DNA of 39,659 nucleotides from an uncultured Methanomassiliicoccales archaeon. Lineage in GTDB: Archaea > Thermoplasmatota > Thermoplasmata > Methanomassiliicoccales > Methanomethylophilaceae. This document shows positions 25,059-33,704 of the stretch, piece after piece (the stretch's first letter is position 1; the number at the start of each line of letters is the position of its first letter). The translations under genes were made by a program, and so were the position numbers. The notes under the pieces are model-generated. The model was not told where the DNA came from. It saw only the letters and a list, made by a program, of their open reading frames with translations, and searched no databases. The stretch is taken from NCBI GenBank assembly GCA_934234005.1, contig CAKQHC010000001.1, positions 1 through 39,659 on the forward strand, written 5' to 3'.

Positions 25059-25588
25059 GAATAACAATCAGCGGCCCTCCCGGTTCGGGAAAGACTACTG
25101 CATGCAACAAACTCTCCGAGATTCTCGGCCTTAAGGCCGTTGTTTTCGGACGCATATTCAGAGATTTGGCCGCTGAGAAAAACCTTTCTTTGGGGGAACT
25201 CGGCGCAATTGCCGAGGCAGATCCCTCTATCGACAAGATGATTGATACGAGGATTCTTGACATAGCCCGTGAGAATCCGAATATTATCTTGGAATCGCGT
25301 CTTTCTGCATATATGCTTGAACGCAATGATATTCCTGCATTTAAGATATATTTGGATGCCAGTCCTGCTGTGCGTATGTCCAGAGTCGGTATCCGTGAAG
25401 GATATACTGCCGAAGAAGTCGAAGCAGAAACTCTGGAACGTCAAAAGTCCGAAGCCAAGAGATATATGATGTATTATGGTATTGATATCGAGGACAGAAG
25501 TGTTTACGATCTTATCATAAATACAGACGAACTCACTCCTGATGAAGTGATTAGTAAGATTTTGTCTGCTTTAGAGGGTAGACAGTGA
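25055..25588 (+). CDS. cmk: Cytidylate kinase (archaeal type)
   Basis: 177 aa. It phosphorylates CMP and dCMP with ATP. P-loop GPPGSGKTT at 7-15; FGRIFRDLA near 32 and ESRLSAYM near 90 fit the nucleotide-monophosphate site of archaeal Cmk, which is shorter than the bacterial enzyme. The start overlaps the insertase stop, and its stop overlaps the GTG of cbf5. It keeps the usual place next to cbf5. Confidence 0.95.
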   Translation: MRITISGPPGSGKTTACNKLSEILGLKAVVFGRIFRDLAAEKNLSLGELGAIAEADPSIDKMIDTRILDIARENPNIILESRLSAYMLERNDIPAFKIYLDASPAVRMSRVGIREGYTAEEVEAETLERQKSEAKRYMMYYGIDIEDRSVYDLIINTDELTPDEVISKILSALEGRQ

Positions 25589-26583
25589 TAATAATTGACC
25601 CGAATGCCATAGTGGATCGTTGGGGAAAACGTCCTTCGGACAGAACCCTCGGTGAATTACTGGCAGGCGGAGTAGTTATTTTAGATAAACCGTCGGGACC
25701 CACATCACATCAGGCTACTGCTTGGGTGAGAGATGCTCTTAAGGTCAGTAAAGTGGGGCACGGAGGTACATTGGACCCCTATGTGAGCGGAGTATTGCCT
25801 GTCACATTAGGGAAGGCTGTACGTTTAACAGATGTTGTTCTTTCTTCGGATAAACAGTATATATGTTTGATGCGTTTGCACGATGACCGTTCTGAAGAGC
25901 GTATCCGTGCAGTATTCTCACGTTTTGTGGGTCGCATTTATCAATTGCCTCCTGTCAGATCCGCTATCAAAAGGCAACTTAGGATAAGAACTGTAAAGTC
26001 GCTGGAGATTTTGGACATACGCGGCCGTGAGATTCTGTTCAGCATTGATTGTGATGCCGGAACATATGCGCGTACGTTGTGTACCGATATCGGCGACGTA
26101 CTTGGTTGTGGCGCAAATATGGTTGAGTTAAGGCGCACGCGTTCAGGTAAGATGACTGAAGCGCGTTCCGCTACGCTGCAGGACCTGAGAGATGCATATG
26201 TATTTTGGCAACAATACGGGCGCGAAGATTGGCTGCGCAGTCTGATTCTTCCGATGGAAGTGTTGGTACAGCCTCTTCCAAAGGTAATCGTCAAAGCTAC
26301 CGCTGTTGATGCAATATGTCACGGTGCCGATCTGAATGTCGGCGGAATACACATGTTGGATGAAGATATCCGTAAAAACGCACTTGTGGCTATGATGACT
26401 GCACGTGGCGAACTTATTGCAATAGGCCATATGTCTATGTCTTCACAGAAGATATCCGGTACATCCCAGGGAAAAGCTGTTCTTACAGAACGTGTTTTCA
26501 TGGAACCAGGCCATTATCCGCGTATGTGGCGTTATTCTTCCGATTTAGACGAATTCAGGGAAGTTGTTGAATTTCCAGAATGA
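25585..26583 (+). CDS. cbf5: Cbf5 / tRNA pseudouridine-55 synthase (H/ACA RNP)
   Basis: 332 aa. Cbf5 is the catalytic subunit of archaeal H/ACA guide RNPs and can modify U55 of tRNA with Nop10. GHGGTLDP (58-65) supplies the catalytic Asp at 64. A TruB core runs to about 240, and a PUA domain follows (about 245-320, starting near KVIVKATAVDAI). The start is GTG, overlapping the cmk stop and preceded by GAGGGT 5 nt away. The Arg/Lys tail of many Cbf5 proteins is absent. Confidence 0.95.
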   Translation: MIIIDPNAIVDRWGKRPSDRTLGELLAGGVVILDKPSGPTSHQATAWVRDALKVSKVGHGGTLDPYVSGVLPVTLGKAVRLTDVVLSSDKQYICLMRLHDDRSEERIRAVFSRFVGRIYQLPPVRSAIKRQLRIRTVKSLEILDIRGREILFSIDCDAGTYARTLCTDIGDVLGCGANMVELRRTRSGKMTEARSATLQDLRDAYVFWQQYGREDWLRSLILPMEVLVQPLPKVIVKATAVDAICHGADLNVGGIHMLDEDIRKNALVAMMTARGELIAIGHMSMSSQKISGTSQGKAVLTERVFMEPGHYPRMWRYSSDLDEFREVVEFPE

Positions 26584-26632
26584 CGCAGTATGCTTTTAAT
26601 CAAGTTAGATATATGATTCTTAGGTGATAGGG

Positions 26633-26971
26633 ATGTCGCTGTTTGATAAGAAGGAAGTTGTATACGGCCCGGAAACGGTGTCCGTGGGCGATTTAGATTA
26701 TTCGGTGGAGGGTTGTTATCGTAATGTGGTGACAATCCCTCTTACAGTAAAGCCGAAACGTATGCTTCGCATAAGGATTGATTCCGATGCCCCTGTCGAT
26801 GTTGTTATTGCCAATGAAAACAGATCATCTGTAGAACACAGAGAAGGGGTCCGTACAGGGGAGTTCGGACCGTATGATACAGGCAAAGCAAAGAGCATGG
26901 GAATAATCCTCGGAGTATTCAGAGGAGACAAAGCCAAGGTAAATGTAGAAGCATGGGTTGATAAAGAATGA
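26633..26971 (+). CDS. Small protein of unknown function, beta-rich
   Basis: 112 aa from ATG 26633, fixed by AGGTGAT 4 nt upstream. A TATA-like TTAGATATAT at 26605-26614 could drive it separately from cbf5. I do not recognise the family. Alternating hydrophobic and polar stretches (RNVVTIPLTV, MLRIRIDSDAPVDVVIANE, GIILGVFRGDKAKVNVEAWV) suggest a small beta-sandwich, somewhat like GOLD or pre-peptidase C-terminal domains. No signal peptide. It overlaps the following membrane-protein gene by ATGA, so the two products probably act together. Confidence 0.75.
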   Translation: MSLFDKKEVVYGPETVSVGDLDYSVEGCYRNVVTIPLTVKPKRMLRIRIDSDAPVDVVIANENRSSVEHREGVRTGEFGPYDTGKAKSMGIILGVFRGDKAKVNVEAWVDKE

Positions 26972-28047
26972 GATTTCAAAGCACTGGTAACAGAATTCAG
27001 GTTGGCGACTCCGGCCGTAGTAAAATGACCTTGATGAGAAGTTATGATTACAAGATGCTTTATCTTTTCATTCTGGGTCTCGCAGCATCATTGGTTGCGA
27101 TGTATGTTGCTGTGTCGTATTACGATTTTTCATCAATCAAAGTTTTGCCTTTTTTGGCAGCGCCTTTGTTCATAATCGGTACTGTAAATTACATAATCCA
27201 TAAGCGTTGGATTCCGATACTCTGCATCATTGCTATTGCAGCAGCCATATATTTCTTCTGGGAAAAAAGCTACGTTTTGTTCTTCCTGTATCTTTTCGTC
27301 TGCACAGAAGGCGTTGCGGTAATGACAGAGGTCATTCAGAGAATTGTATTCTTTAAGATCTTAACAATAATCGAGTTTGTAAATCTAAAGGCTAAATTGA
27401 GCATCTCGGACAGAATAGTAACCTTTATGTTCAACATACCGTGCGACCTGGATACCCGCAATCTTAATGTGGATCTCAGCGTCAAGAGGGACGGCATACC
27501 CTGGTCCAATATGTTTCATACGATATTCATGGCTCTGATGTTCTGTACATTCCTGTGGATGTATATGGTGTTTAATCCTTCATTCACATCGGGCGAAAGC
27601 GGAATGTCCATCTATACGTTTACAATCGTTCTGTATGTTTCCCTTTTGGTTCTTCCGTGGAATATTTTCAAGTCGCTCAACGTGAGAGTTCAGACGGGAT
27701 ACAGGGATTTTAATGTGTATTCCGGCCTGTTTGAAACAATCAAAAGGATGTTCCTGCCTATCTTGGCAGTGTTCATTTTCCTTGCCTTGTCTTTGTCATC
27801 TGGTACATTTTCGATAATGTATGTGGCATTGTCAATAGTGATGATCGCGGTAATAGTGGTATTTACTTCGGTTCTGTATTACACCGGGAGTGAGGCAGAC
27901 GTGGTTGCGGACGTAAAAGAGAAATGGGCCGATTTCCACCCTACAACAATGTATGCAGGATATAGGGAGAGGGGACAGGCATCATATGAAGAGGATGTCC
28001 CCGGAACTCCCAGAAGAGAACTCAGACTGTGTCTGAGGAAAAACTGA
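26968..28047 (+). CDS. Polytopic membrane protein of unknown function
   Basis: 359 aa with about eight hydrophobic helices in two groups (about 30-150 and 185-310). Between them is a cytosolic segment of about 50 residues (MFNIPCDLDTRNLNVDLSV). The last 45 residues are charged and hydrophilic. No transporter or enzyme signature is seen. It is coupled to the small beta-rich protein and ends 3 bp before the convergent gene at 28050. The role is unknown; the pairing of a soluble and a membrane subunit is the only clue. Confidence 0.75.
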   Translation: MRFQSTGNRIQVGDSGRSKMTLMRSYDYKMLYLFILGLAASLVAMYVAVSYYDFSSIKVLPFLAAPLFIIGTVNYIIHKRWIPILCIIAIAAAIYFFWEKSYVLFFLYLFVCTEGVAVMTEVIQRIVFFKILTIIEFVNLKAKLSISDRIVTFMFNIPCDLDTRNLNVDLSVKRDGIPWSNMFHTIFMALMFCTFLWMYMVFNPSFTSGESGMSIYTFTIVLYVSLLVLPWNIFKSLNVRVQTGYRDFNVYSGLFETIKRMFLPILAVFIFLALSLSSGTFSIMYVALSIVMIAVIVVFTSVLYYTGSEADVVADVKEKWADFHPTTMYAGYRERGQASYEEDVPGTPRRELRLCLRKN

Positions 28048-28049
28048 AT

Positions 28050-28481
28050 TCACAGGAACTGGGAATTCATTCTTCCGGGGCCGTCAAGGCCCTGGATGAT
28101 CGGTTTGAATACCTCTCCGGATGACATTCCGGGCGTTTTGTTCAAACCGACTATTTCAGGTTCTTTCCAGTTTGTGATTATAACCTGATATTTCTGACGT
28201 ACTCCTTCTACTTCCACAGGGGGGAATTCGACAGATTTGAGTATATCCAGAGATACGTCCGCCAAAATCTGAATTTCTTCGGGAGTTATCTCGTCGGGTA
28301 CTCTGATGAAGAAAGTATGTTCTTCGGTGGTACCGTTCATCATATACGTTACTTCCGATTTTTCTACTATTTCTTTGAATTTCTTGGATTTATCATCATC
28401 ACCGGCCAGTTCCAGCATGCGCTTTTTCCAAGTATCGGGGATGTCTACATATAAAGCATCCTTGTTTAAAATCTTCCACAT
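28050..28481 (-). CDS. Conserved hypothetical protein
   Basis: 143 aa, not recognised. It has a mixed alpha/beta look: a helical, charged first half (TWKKRMLELAGDDDKSKKFKEIVE), a central strand segment (HTFFIRVPDEITPEEIQILADV), and a C-terminal part rich in Gly and Pro. GGGAG lies almost against the start codon. It is divergent from trpS over 93 bp. That region holds two AT-rich elements and a short ACGTG/CACGT inverted repeat near 28520. Confidence 0.7.
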   Translation of the reverse strand: MWKILNKDALYVDIPDTWKKRMLELAGDDDKSKKFKEIVEKSEVTYMMNGTTEEHTFFIRVPDEITPEEIQILADVSLDILKSVEFPPVEVEGVRQKYQVIITNWKEPEIVGLNKTPGMSSGEVFKPIIQGLDGPGRMNSQFL

Positions 28482-28574
28482 ACTCCCGCAATCTTTCCGA
28501 TATTAGTTAAGTTTAACGTGTGCACGTAAAAGGGTTATTATGGGAGGTCGGAGTATCGTGGCATAGGTACAATT

Positions 28575-29696
28575 ATGCTTGAGGAATTCAAGGTCACTCC
28601 GTGGGAAGTAACCGGAGACATCGATTACGATCGTCTTCAGCAACAGTTCGGAACCACACCCATAGACGAACAGCTGAAAGAGAGGCTGTCAAGGTATGGT
28701 GACGTCCACCCTATGCTGAAGCGCGGAATATTTTACACTCACAGGGATCTGAATCTCCTCTTAGACAAATATGACAAAGGAGAGAAATTCACACTTTATA
28801 CAGGCCGCGGACCTTCGGGAAACACCCATTTGGGCCATATGATGCCATGGATGTTTAACAAGTGGGTTCAGGACACGTTTGACTGCGACATGCTTTTTCA
28901 GATGACCGATGACGAAAAGTTCCTTTTCAAGGATTTGACTTTGGAAGACACCACATCCATGGCGTATCAAAACGCTTTGGATTTTATTGCATTGGGTTTC
29001 AATCCGAAGAAGACGCGTATAATCCTGAATACGAAGAACGTTCAAAAATTGTATCCTATAGCGCTCAGAATCTCTAAAAGAGTAACATTCTCTACGGCAA
29101 AAGCGGTTTTCGGATTTGATAATTCCACCAATATCGGATCCATTTTCTTTACCACTATGCAGTCTGTGCCGGCATTTCTGCCGTCCGTGGATGCAGGCAA
29201 ACAGGTGCCCGTGCTGATACCGTGCGGTATCGATCAGGACCCTCATTTCAGAATAACCCGTGACGTTGCACCCGGGATGAATTTCCCCAAACCCACCATG
29301 GTATACTGCAAGATGTTTCCCGGTCTCTCCGGAGCAGACAAAATGTCGTCGTCGGATGAAAATTCCACAATATATACGACCGATTCTCCTAAAGCTGTAA
29401 AGAAGAAAGTCGGCCGTGCGTTTACCGGCGGATGCGTTTCAGTGGAAGAGCAGAGACAAAAAGGCGGAAACCCGGAAGTTTGTGCCGTATTCAAGTACAA
29501 CTACTATATGTTCGAACACGACGATGAAAAGCTGAACGAACTTGCTACGAAATGCCGCAACGGGGAGATTCTCTGCGGAGAATGCAAGATGTGCCTTACA
29601 CAACGCATTAATGTTTTCCTTGAGGAACATCAGGACAGGAGAGAGAAGGCCAAGGATGTCATAGACAGTATGACCTACGATGGTTTTGAATGGTGA
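28575..29696 (+). CDS. trpS: Tryptophanyl-tRNA synthetase (archaeal/eukaryotic type)
   Basis: 373 aa. Class I synthetase: the HIGH-type motif is HLGH at 85-88 within GRGPSGNTHLGH, and the KMSKS-type loop is KMSSS in SGADKMSSSDENS. The N-terminal extension and the C-terminal RINVFLEEHQDRR are of the archaeal type. TTATTATGG near 28535 may be its TATA element. The stop overlaps upstream alternative starts of pheS, so the two genes form an operon. Confidence 0.96.
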   Translation: MLEEFKVTPWEVTGDIDYDRLQQQFGTTPIDEQLKERLSRYGDVHPMLKRGIFYTHRDLNLLLDKYDKGEKFTLYTGRGPSGNTHLGHMMPWMFNKWVQDTFDCDMLFQMTDDEKFLFKDLTLEDTTSMAYQNALDFIALGFNPKKTRIILNTKNVQKLYPIALRISKRVTFSTAKAVFGFDNSTNIGSIFFTTMQSVPAFLPSVDAGKQVPVLIPCGIDQDPHFRITRDVAPGMNFPKPTMVYCKMFPGLSGADKMSSSDENSTIYTTDSPKAVKKKVGRAFTGGCVSVEEQRQKGGNPEVCAVFKYNYYMFEHDDEKLNELATKCRNGEILCGECKMCLTQRINVFLEEHQDRREKAKDVIDSMTYDGFEW

Positions 29697-29701
29697 TGAA
29701 G

Positions 29702-31222
29702 ATGGAATTCAACAAGATTCTGGAAGGACTCAGTTATAATGAGAAAAAGCTGTTGTTGGCTTTGGAGGATGCAAACGGTTCCGCATCCCCGTCGAAGTTA
29801 ATTTCCGAAGGACAGTTTTCATTGGAGGTTGAGATCATGGGTGCCGCATCATGGCTCGAATCCAAGGGTTTGGCTGTTTTGAAAGAAGATACCGAAAAAT
29901 TCTTTGTTCTGGAAGATAAGTCTGTTATCGAATCGGGACTTCCCGAAAGGAAAGCCATCAATATCATCGATAAAGCCGGCGGTTCAATGTCCATGGAACA
30001 GTTGGCCGAGGCTATGGTCGGAGGCGAAGATAAAATTGCCGTAGGGTGGTTGAAAAGAAAGGCTTTGGCAGACATAGTCAAAGACGGAGAGGTAAAGCTT
30101 CTTACTCTCACACAATACGGAAAGGACTGTATCCATACAAAGATGCCGGACGAAGAACTTCTTGACAGGATGGCATCCGGTGCAGTGCCTGCCGAGTCCG
30201 CCGATCCTAAATTGATAAAGGATCTCAAAGGCCGTCAGGGCATGATTTCCGAGAAGATTGTTACATCCAGGATGATAACGCTTACGGAGGACGGTAAGAA
30301 GGCAGCAACATCAGGTTTGGAATTAAAACCGCAGGTTTCCGACATCACCGACCGTATGATTCAGAACGGCGAATGGAAAGACGCCGAATTCAGAAAATAC
30401 GACGTGCATACTTTTGCGCCTCTTTGTGTGCCAGCGAAGAAACATCCACTTTCGAGACTCGGTGCACAGGTGAGAAGACTGTTTACCGATATGGGATTCA
30501 ACGAAATGCAATCGGAATATGTACAGCCCGCTTTTTGGAATCTTGACATTTTGTTTACCCCTCAGGACCATCCCGCCAGGGATTTACAGGATACGTTCTA
30601 CCTTGAGCACCCTTCGTGCATACACATAGACGATGAGGAGTTGGTGGAAAAGGTGAGAAACATCCATGAGAACGGAGGAGATACAGGATCTACAGGATGG
30701 GGCGGAGTATGGTCCAGGGAGAAAGCGGAGTCTGCCCTGCTCAGAACCCACAGTACGGTGAGTTCGATAAAATACATCGCAGACCATCCCGATGCGCCTC
30801 AGAAAGCTTTTTCCATATCCAGGATTTTCAGAAAAGAATCAATCGATTCTACACATCTGCCTGAGTTTACCCAGATTGAGGGAATAATTATCGACGAGCA
30901 TGCAGATTTCAACATGCTGATTTCGATTATCAGAGAATTCTATTCCAGAATGGGATTCGATCAGATTCGCATACGTCCGGCATATTTCCCGTATACGGAA
31001 CCGTCTTTGGAATTGGAAGTATTCTTCAACGGAAAGTGGATGGAGTTGGGAGGAGCCGGTATATTCAGGCCCGAAGTCGTTGAACCGCTCGGCGTTAAAT
31101 GCCCTGTTCTGGCCTGGGGATTCGGATTTGAGAGACTTGCTATGATAAAGTGGAATATTAAAGACATCCGCGATTTATACATATCCGATCTTGACAACCT
31201 GAAGAAGAATACTGTTCTTTGA
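29702..31222 (+). CDS. pheS: Phenylalanyl-tRNA synthetase alpha subunit
   Basis: 506 aa. Class II catalytic subunit of archaeal PheRS. The first 200 residues are winged-helix modules (for example LSYNEKKLLLALEDANGSAS and PERKAINIIDKAGGSMS). The catalytic domain follows, with RLGAQVRRLFTDMGF, LLRTHSTVSS and the motif 3 segment GFGFERLAMI. ATG 29702 is chosen because GGTGAT lies 4 nt upstream; earlier in-frame starts at 29690-29696 overlap trpS. The beta subunit gene pheT is not adjacent. The last 65 bp overlap the 3' end of the minus-strand regulator gene. Confidence 0.95.
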   Translation: MEFNKILEGLSYNEKKLLLALEDANGSASPSKLISEGQFSLEVEIMGAASWLESKGLAVLKEDTEKFFVLEDKSVIESGLPERKAINIIDKAGGSMSMEQLAEAMVGGEDKIAVGWLKRKALADIVKDGEVKLLTLTQYGKDCIHTKMPDEELLDRMASGAVPAESADPKLIKDLKGRQGMISEKIVTSRMITLTEDGKKAATSGLELKPQVSDITDRMIQNGEWKDAEFRKYDVHTFAPLCVPAKKHPLSRLGAQVRRLFTDMGFNEMQSEYVQPAFWNLDILFTPQDHPARDLQDTFYLEHPSCIHIDDEELVEKVRNIHENGGDTGSTGWGGVWSREKAESALLRTHSTVSSIKYIADHPDAPQKAFSISRIFRKESIDSTHLPEFTQIEGIIIDEHADFNMLISIIREFYSRMGFDQIRIRPAYFPYTEPSLELEVFFNGKWMELGGAGIFRPEVVEPLGVKCPVLAWGFGFERLAMIKWNIKDIRDLYISDLDNLKKNTVL

Positions 31223-32393
31223 AAGAACACGTATATCCTCTTCCTATCGCCTCGGTGATGTTGCAGGCCATTTCACTCAGCCGTACGGATTCGTCCGTGC
31301 GGCCCAACGCCTTCACAGCTTCCGATTCCAGATACAGTTCCTCATTCATTCTGAATATACATCTTCTGTTTTCCATTTCCGTACGTGCTTTTTTCAGAAA
31401 GAACAGCGCATTCGCAGCATCCCCCATAGCCAGAGTAGTTTTTCCCAAAATCAGGCTTGTATCAACATCACCTCTGTATGATTCAAGAGCCAGCGCATGT
31501 GCGTTTTTGGTGTCGCCTTCCTTAAGCAGTATCTCTGATTTTAATGCTTTACCCAGGTCGCTGTCGATTTTTTCTACCATCGATGCAGGCCCTGCTGCCT
31601 CTTCCAAGCGATTCATTCTTAATGCAATAAAAGTGGCTATGTAGGGTATCTCGGATTCAATATAGATATTGGAAAGCGTAAGAGATGCACGGAGGAGATC
31701 TTCACGGGGATGATCCATTACGAAAAATTTGTTTTTAAGTATCAGTTGTTTTGCTTCCACATTTCTTTCCGATGATACCAGATGATATATCCGTTTACGG
31801 AAATCCAAATCATTATCGAGACAGTAGTCTGCAGCCAAACTGTGCCAGTAGGTTATCGTCTCTTTCGTGTTTCTGCTAAGTATTCTATTCATGGTTTCAT
31901 TGCGTATCGATGAATACTTGCCCTCGAAAGGCAGCATTTTTGGAACGTGGCGCAGTGTATCTTTATAAACGTTCCTTTCAAGTACGCATATCATTCCCAG
32001 TACGTCTTTGTCTTTATTTCCCAATGTATCTATGCGGTCTCCGGAATAGTAGTTGATGTTGTTCGGACAGAAAATTTCGTCTTCCGGCATACCGTATTTT
32101 TTCATGGTTTCTACAATACGTACAAATTCCATTTTACCCAGAGGAGTCAATCCATACGCCTTACGTTTCAACCCTGTTTTTGTGTGCCGTACACGGGAAA
32201 GTCTGTCGAACACATACCCCTCGTTTTCCAATTTCAGCAGTATTACCGATACATGATTTCTGGAAAGCCCTAATTCCAAGGCGATTCCCGATTGTGTAAT
32301 TTCTTCCGAGGCTATGCAGTTGTCGTCTGATGGATTGCTGTCGCATCTACCAAGATGAAGAATCATCTTATCGCGCAGATACATCTTTTCCAT
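31158..32393 (-). CDS. HTH regulator with TPR-like helical repeats
   Basis: 411 aa. The first 80 residues are a winged helix: SGIALELGLSRNHVSVILLKLENEGYVF (30-57) is the recognition unit, followed by a wing with RVRHTKTGLKRKAYGLTPLG. The remainder (about 150-400) is all helical, with TPR-like repeats such as LGKALKSEILLKEGDTKNAHALAL, ILGKTTLAMGDAANALFFLKKA and AVKALGRTDESVRLSEMA. This layout recalls signal-sensing regulators with a TPR domain. ATTTTATATTC near 32415-32425 may be its promoter, giving a leaderless message. The last 22 codons lie antisense inside pheS. Confidence 0.78.
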   Translation of the reverse strand: MEKMYLRDKMILHLGRCDSNPSDDNCIASEEITQSGIALELGLSRNHVSVILLKLENEGYVFDRLSRVRHTKTGLKRKAYGLTPLGKMEFVRIVETMKKYGMPEDEIFCPNNINYYSGDRIDTLGNKDKDVLGMICVLERNVYKDTLRHVPKMLPFEGKYSSIRNETMNRILSRNTKETITYWHSLAADYCLDNDLDFRKRIYHLVSSERNVEAKQLILKNKFFVMDHPREDLLRASLTLSNIYIESEIPYIATFIALRMNRLEEAAGPASMVEKIDSDLGKALKSEILLKEGDTKNAHALALESYRGDVDTSLILGKTTLAMGDAANALFFLKKARTEMENRRCIFRMNEELYLESEAVKALGRTDESVRLSEMACNITEAIGRGYTCSFKEQYSSSGCQDRICINRGCL

Positions 32394-32867
32394 GATGACA
32401 TCTTGTTCGGTATGAATATAAAATTTGATTCGTGTTCATTCGTTTTAGATATGTATTCTACACAGCGAATTGTTGCAGCGTTCATATGAATCAAACGGGG
32501 CGCACATAGAAAAATTATTTTTTAAGTATACAGACATTTCGGCTCCGAATATATCCAGATATTGTCAGATCTGCGAAGTGTATGCGGTTCGGATCTTCAT
32601 AAACCGTAAACGATTTTTTCCGTTCAGTGTTTGTTTTGATGTGTGCGGAATATCCGGCAGAACAGAGTTTGGATGTCCGGGCACTACATATGTCGTTTAC
32701 TGTCAACTTTACATTTTTCATATAAATGTTAAAGTCATATAAGGTCGGAAGGAATGACGTGAGCGGCGTTTATACGGTCAGATTTTGAAATACCGTTCAT
32801 ATCCCGATTTGCATCGTATTGCAGTATGTGTGTTATTTTGAAGTATATGTTTATGATTGGGATAATT
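32394..32867. other. 474-bp intergenic region without a convincing gene
   Basis: AT-rich spacer between the divergent TPR regulator and DTD2 genes. Two short overlapping frames (32470-32742 plus, 32515-32721 minus) lack ribosome binding sites and familiar sequence. A TATA-like AAGTATATG near 32841-32849 probably serves the DTD2 gene. An interrupted inverted repeat lies at 32706-32735. Nothing else was recognised. Confidence 0.5.
32706..32735. repeat. Inverted repeat with one bulged base
   Basis: ACTTTACATTT (32706-32716) and AAATGTTAAAGT (32724-32735) are complementary except for one extra base, around a 7-base spacer. There is no T-run on either side, so an operator or a structured RNA is likelier than a terminator. 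Confidence 0.4.
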
Positions 32868-33701
32868 ATGTCACGCTTACTGGTTTGCTGTCCATCTGAT
32901 CTCCCGTCCAAAAATATGAAGGATGCATTGCTGAACAAATGCGATTGGGAGAATTTGGGTTCTGACGGCAGAAACACATTCGAGAGATGCGGCGACAATA
33001 TTATCATGACTATTTCTGACAAACATCTGGAACATGATTATCCGGAAAGGGATGCCGAAGCTTTCGGAATTCACGTAGACGATGTTATATTCATGTCCAG
33101 ACATTCCGCTAAGAGCGGAACGCCCGCTTTAACGGTACACCCCATAGGAAATTATCACGAGAATCTTTACGGAGGGGATGCAGAACATTTGGTAAAAGCA
33201 TCTCCGTCGCTTATGAGCGATGCTCTGAGGAATATTATGAGATTCAATGATACGGAAGGTACGCAGACATGTTTTGAGGTTACGCATCACGGACCCCTGT
33301 CCGATAAGCCGACATTTTTCATAGAAATCGGTTCGGACGAGAGCCATTGGGGAAATACCCATGCAGCTGAAATCCAGGCTAACGTAATAATGTCTATGCA
33401 ACCTGCGGAAGATCATTTAATCGCCGTAGGTATCGGAGGCGGCCATTATGCACCGCGTTTCACAGAGGCCTGCTGTTCGTACAAAGTAGATTTCGGACAT
33501 CTCATACCGAATTACCAGTTGGAAGGGAGAGATGACGAAGATATTGTGAGGATGATGATTCAGGCATCGGATGCGAGCGGTACAAAAGTAGTATATCTTC
33601 ATAGAAAATCAATGAAAAAACCCGAGGAGCGCAGGATATCGTCTCTGATTGCATCCTCGGGGTTGGAACAGGTTTCTTCAAAGGACTTCGAACAGTTATG
33701 A
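32868..33701 (+). CDS. dtdA: D-aminoacyl-tRNA deacylase (DTD2/DtdA)
   Basis: 277 aa from ATG 32868. The enzyme removes D-amino acids wrongly attached to tRNA; DTD2 is found in archaea and plants. Family segments are SRHSAKSGTPALTVHPIGN, EVTHHGPLS, FIEIGSDESHW and VGIGGGHYAPRF, with the paired His residues of the active-site region. Upstream in-frame starts at 32826-32850 would lie at or before the TATA-like element. The transcript is probably leaderless. The stop is 3 bp from the convergent UMP kinase stop. Confidence 0.94.
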   Translation: MSRLLVCCPSDLPSKNMKDALLNKCDWENLGSDGRNTFERCGDNIIMTISDKHLEHDYPERDAEAFGIHVDDVIFMSRHSAKSGTPALTVHPIGNYHENLYGGDAEHLVKASPSLMSDALRNIMRFNDTEGTQTCFEVTHHGPLSDKPTFFIEIGSDESHWGNTHAAEIQANVIMSMQPAEDHLIAVGIGGGHYAPRFTEACCSYKVDFGHLIPNYQLEGRDDEDIVRMMIQASDASGTKVVYLHRKSMKKPEERRISSLIASSGLEQVSSKDFEQL

Positions 33702-33704
33702 AGA

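Noticed and set aside
32470..32742. Two overlapping short frames in the spacer before the DTD2 gene
   Set aside because: No ribosome binding site, no familiar sequence, and the two compete with each other on opposite strands; too weak to call.
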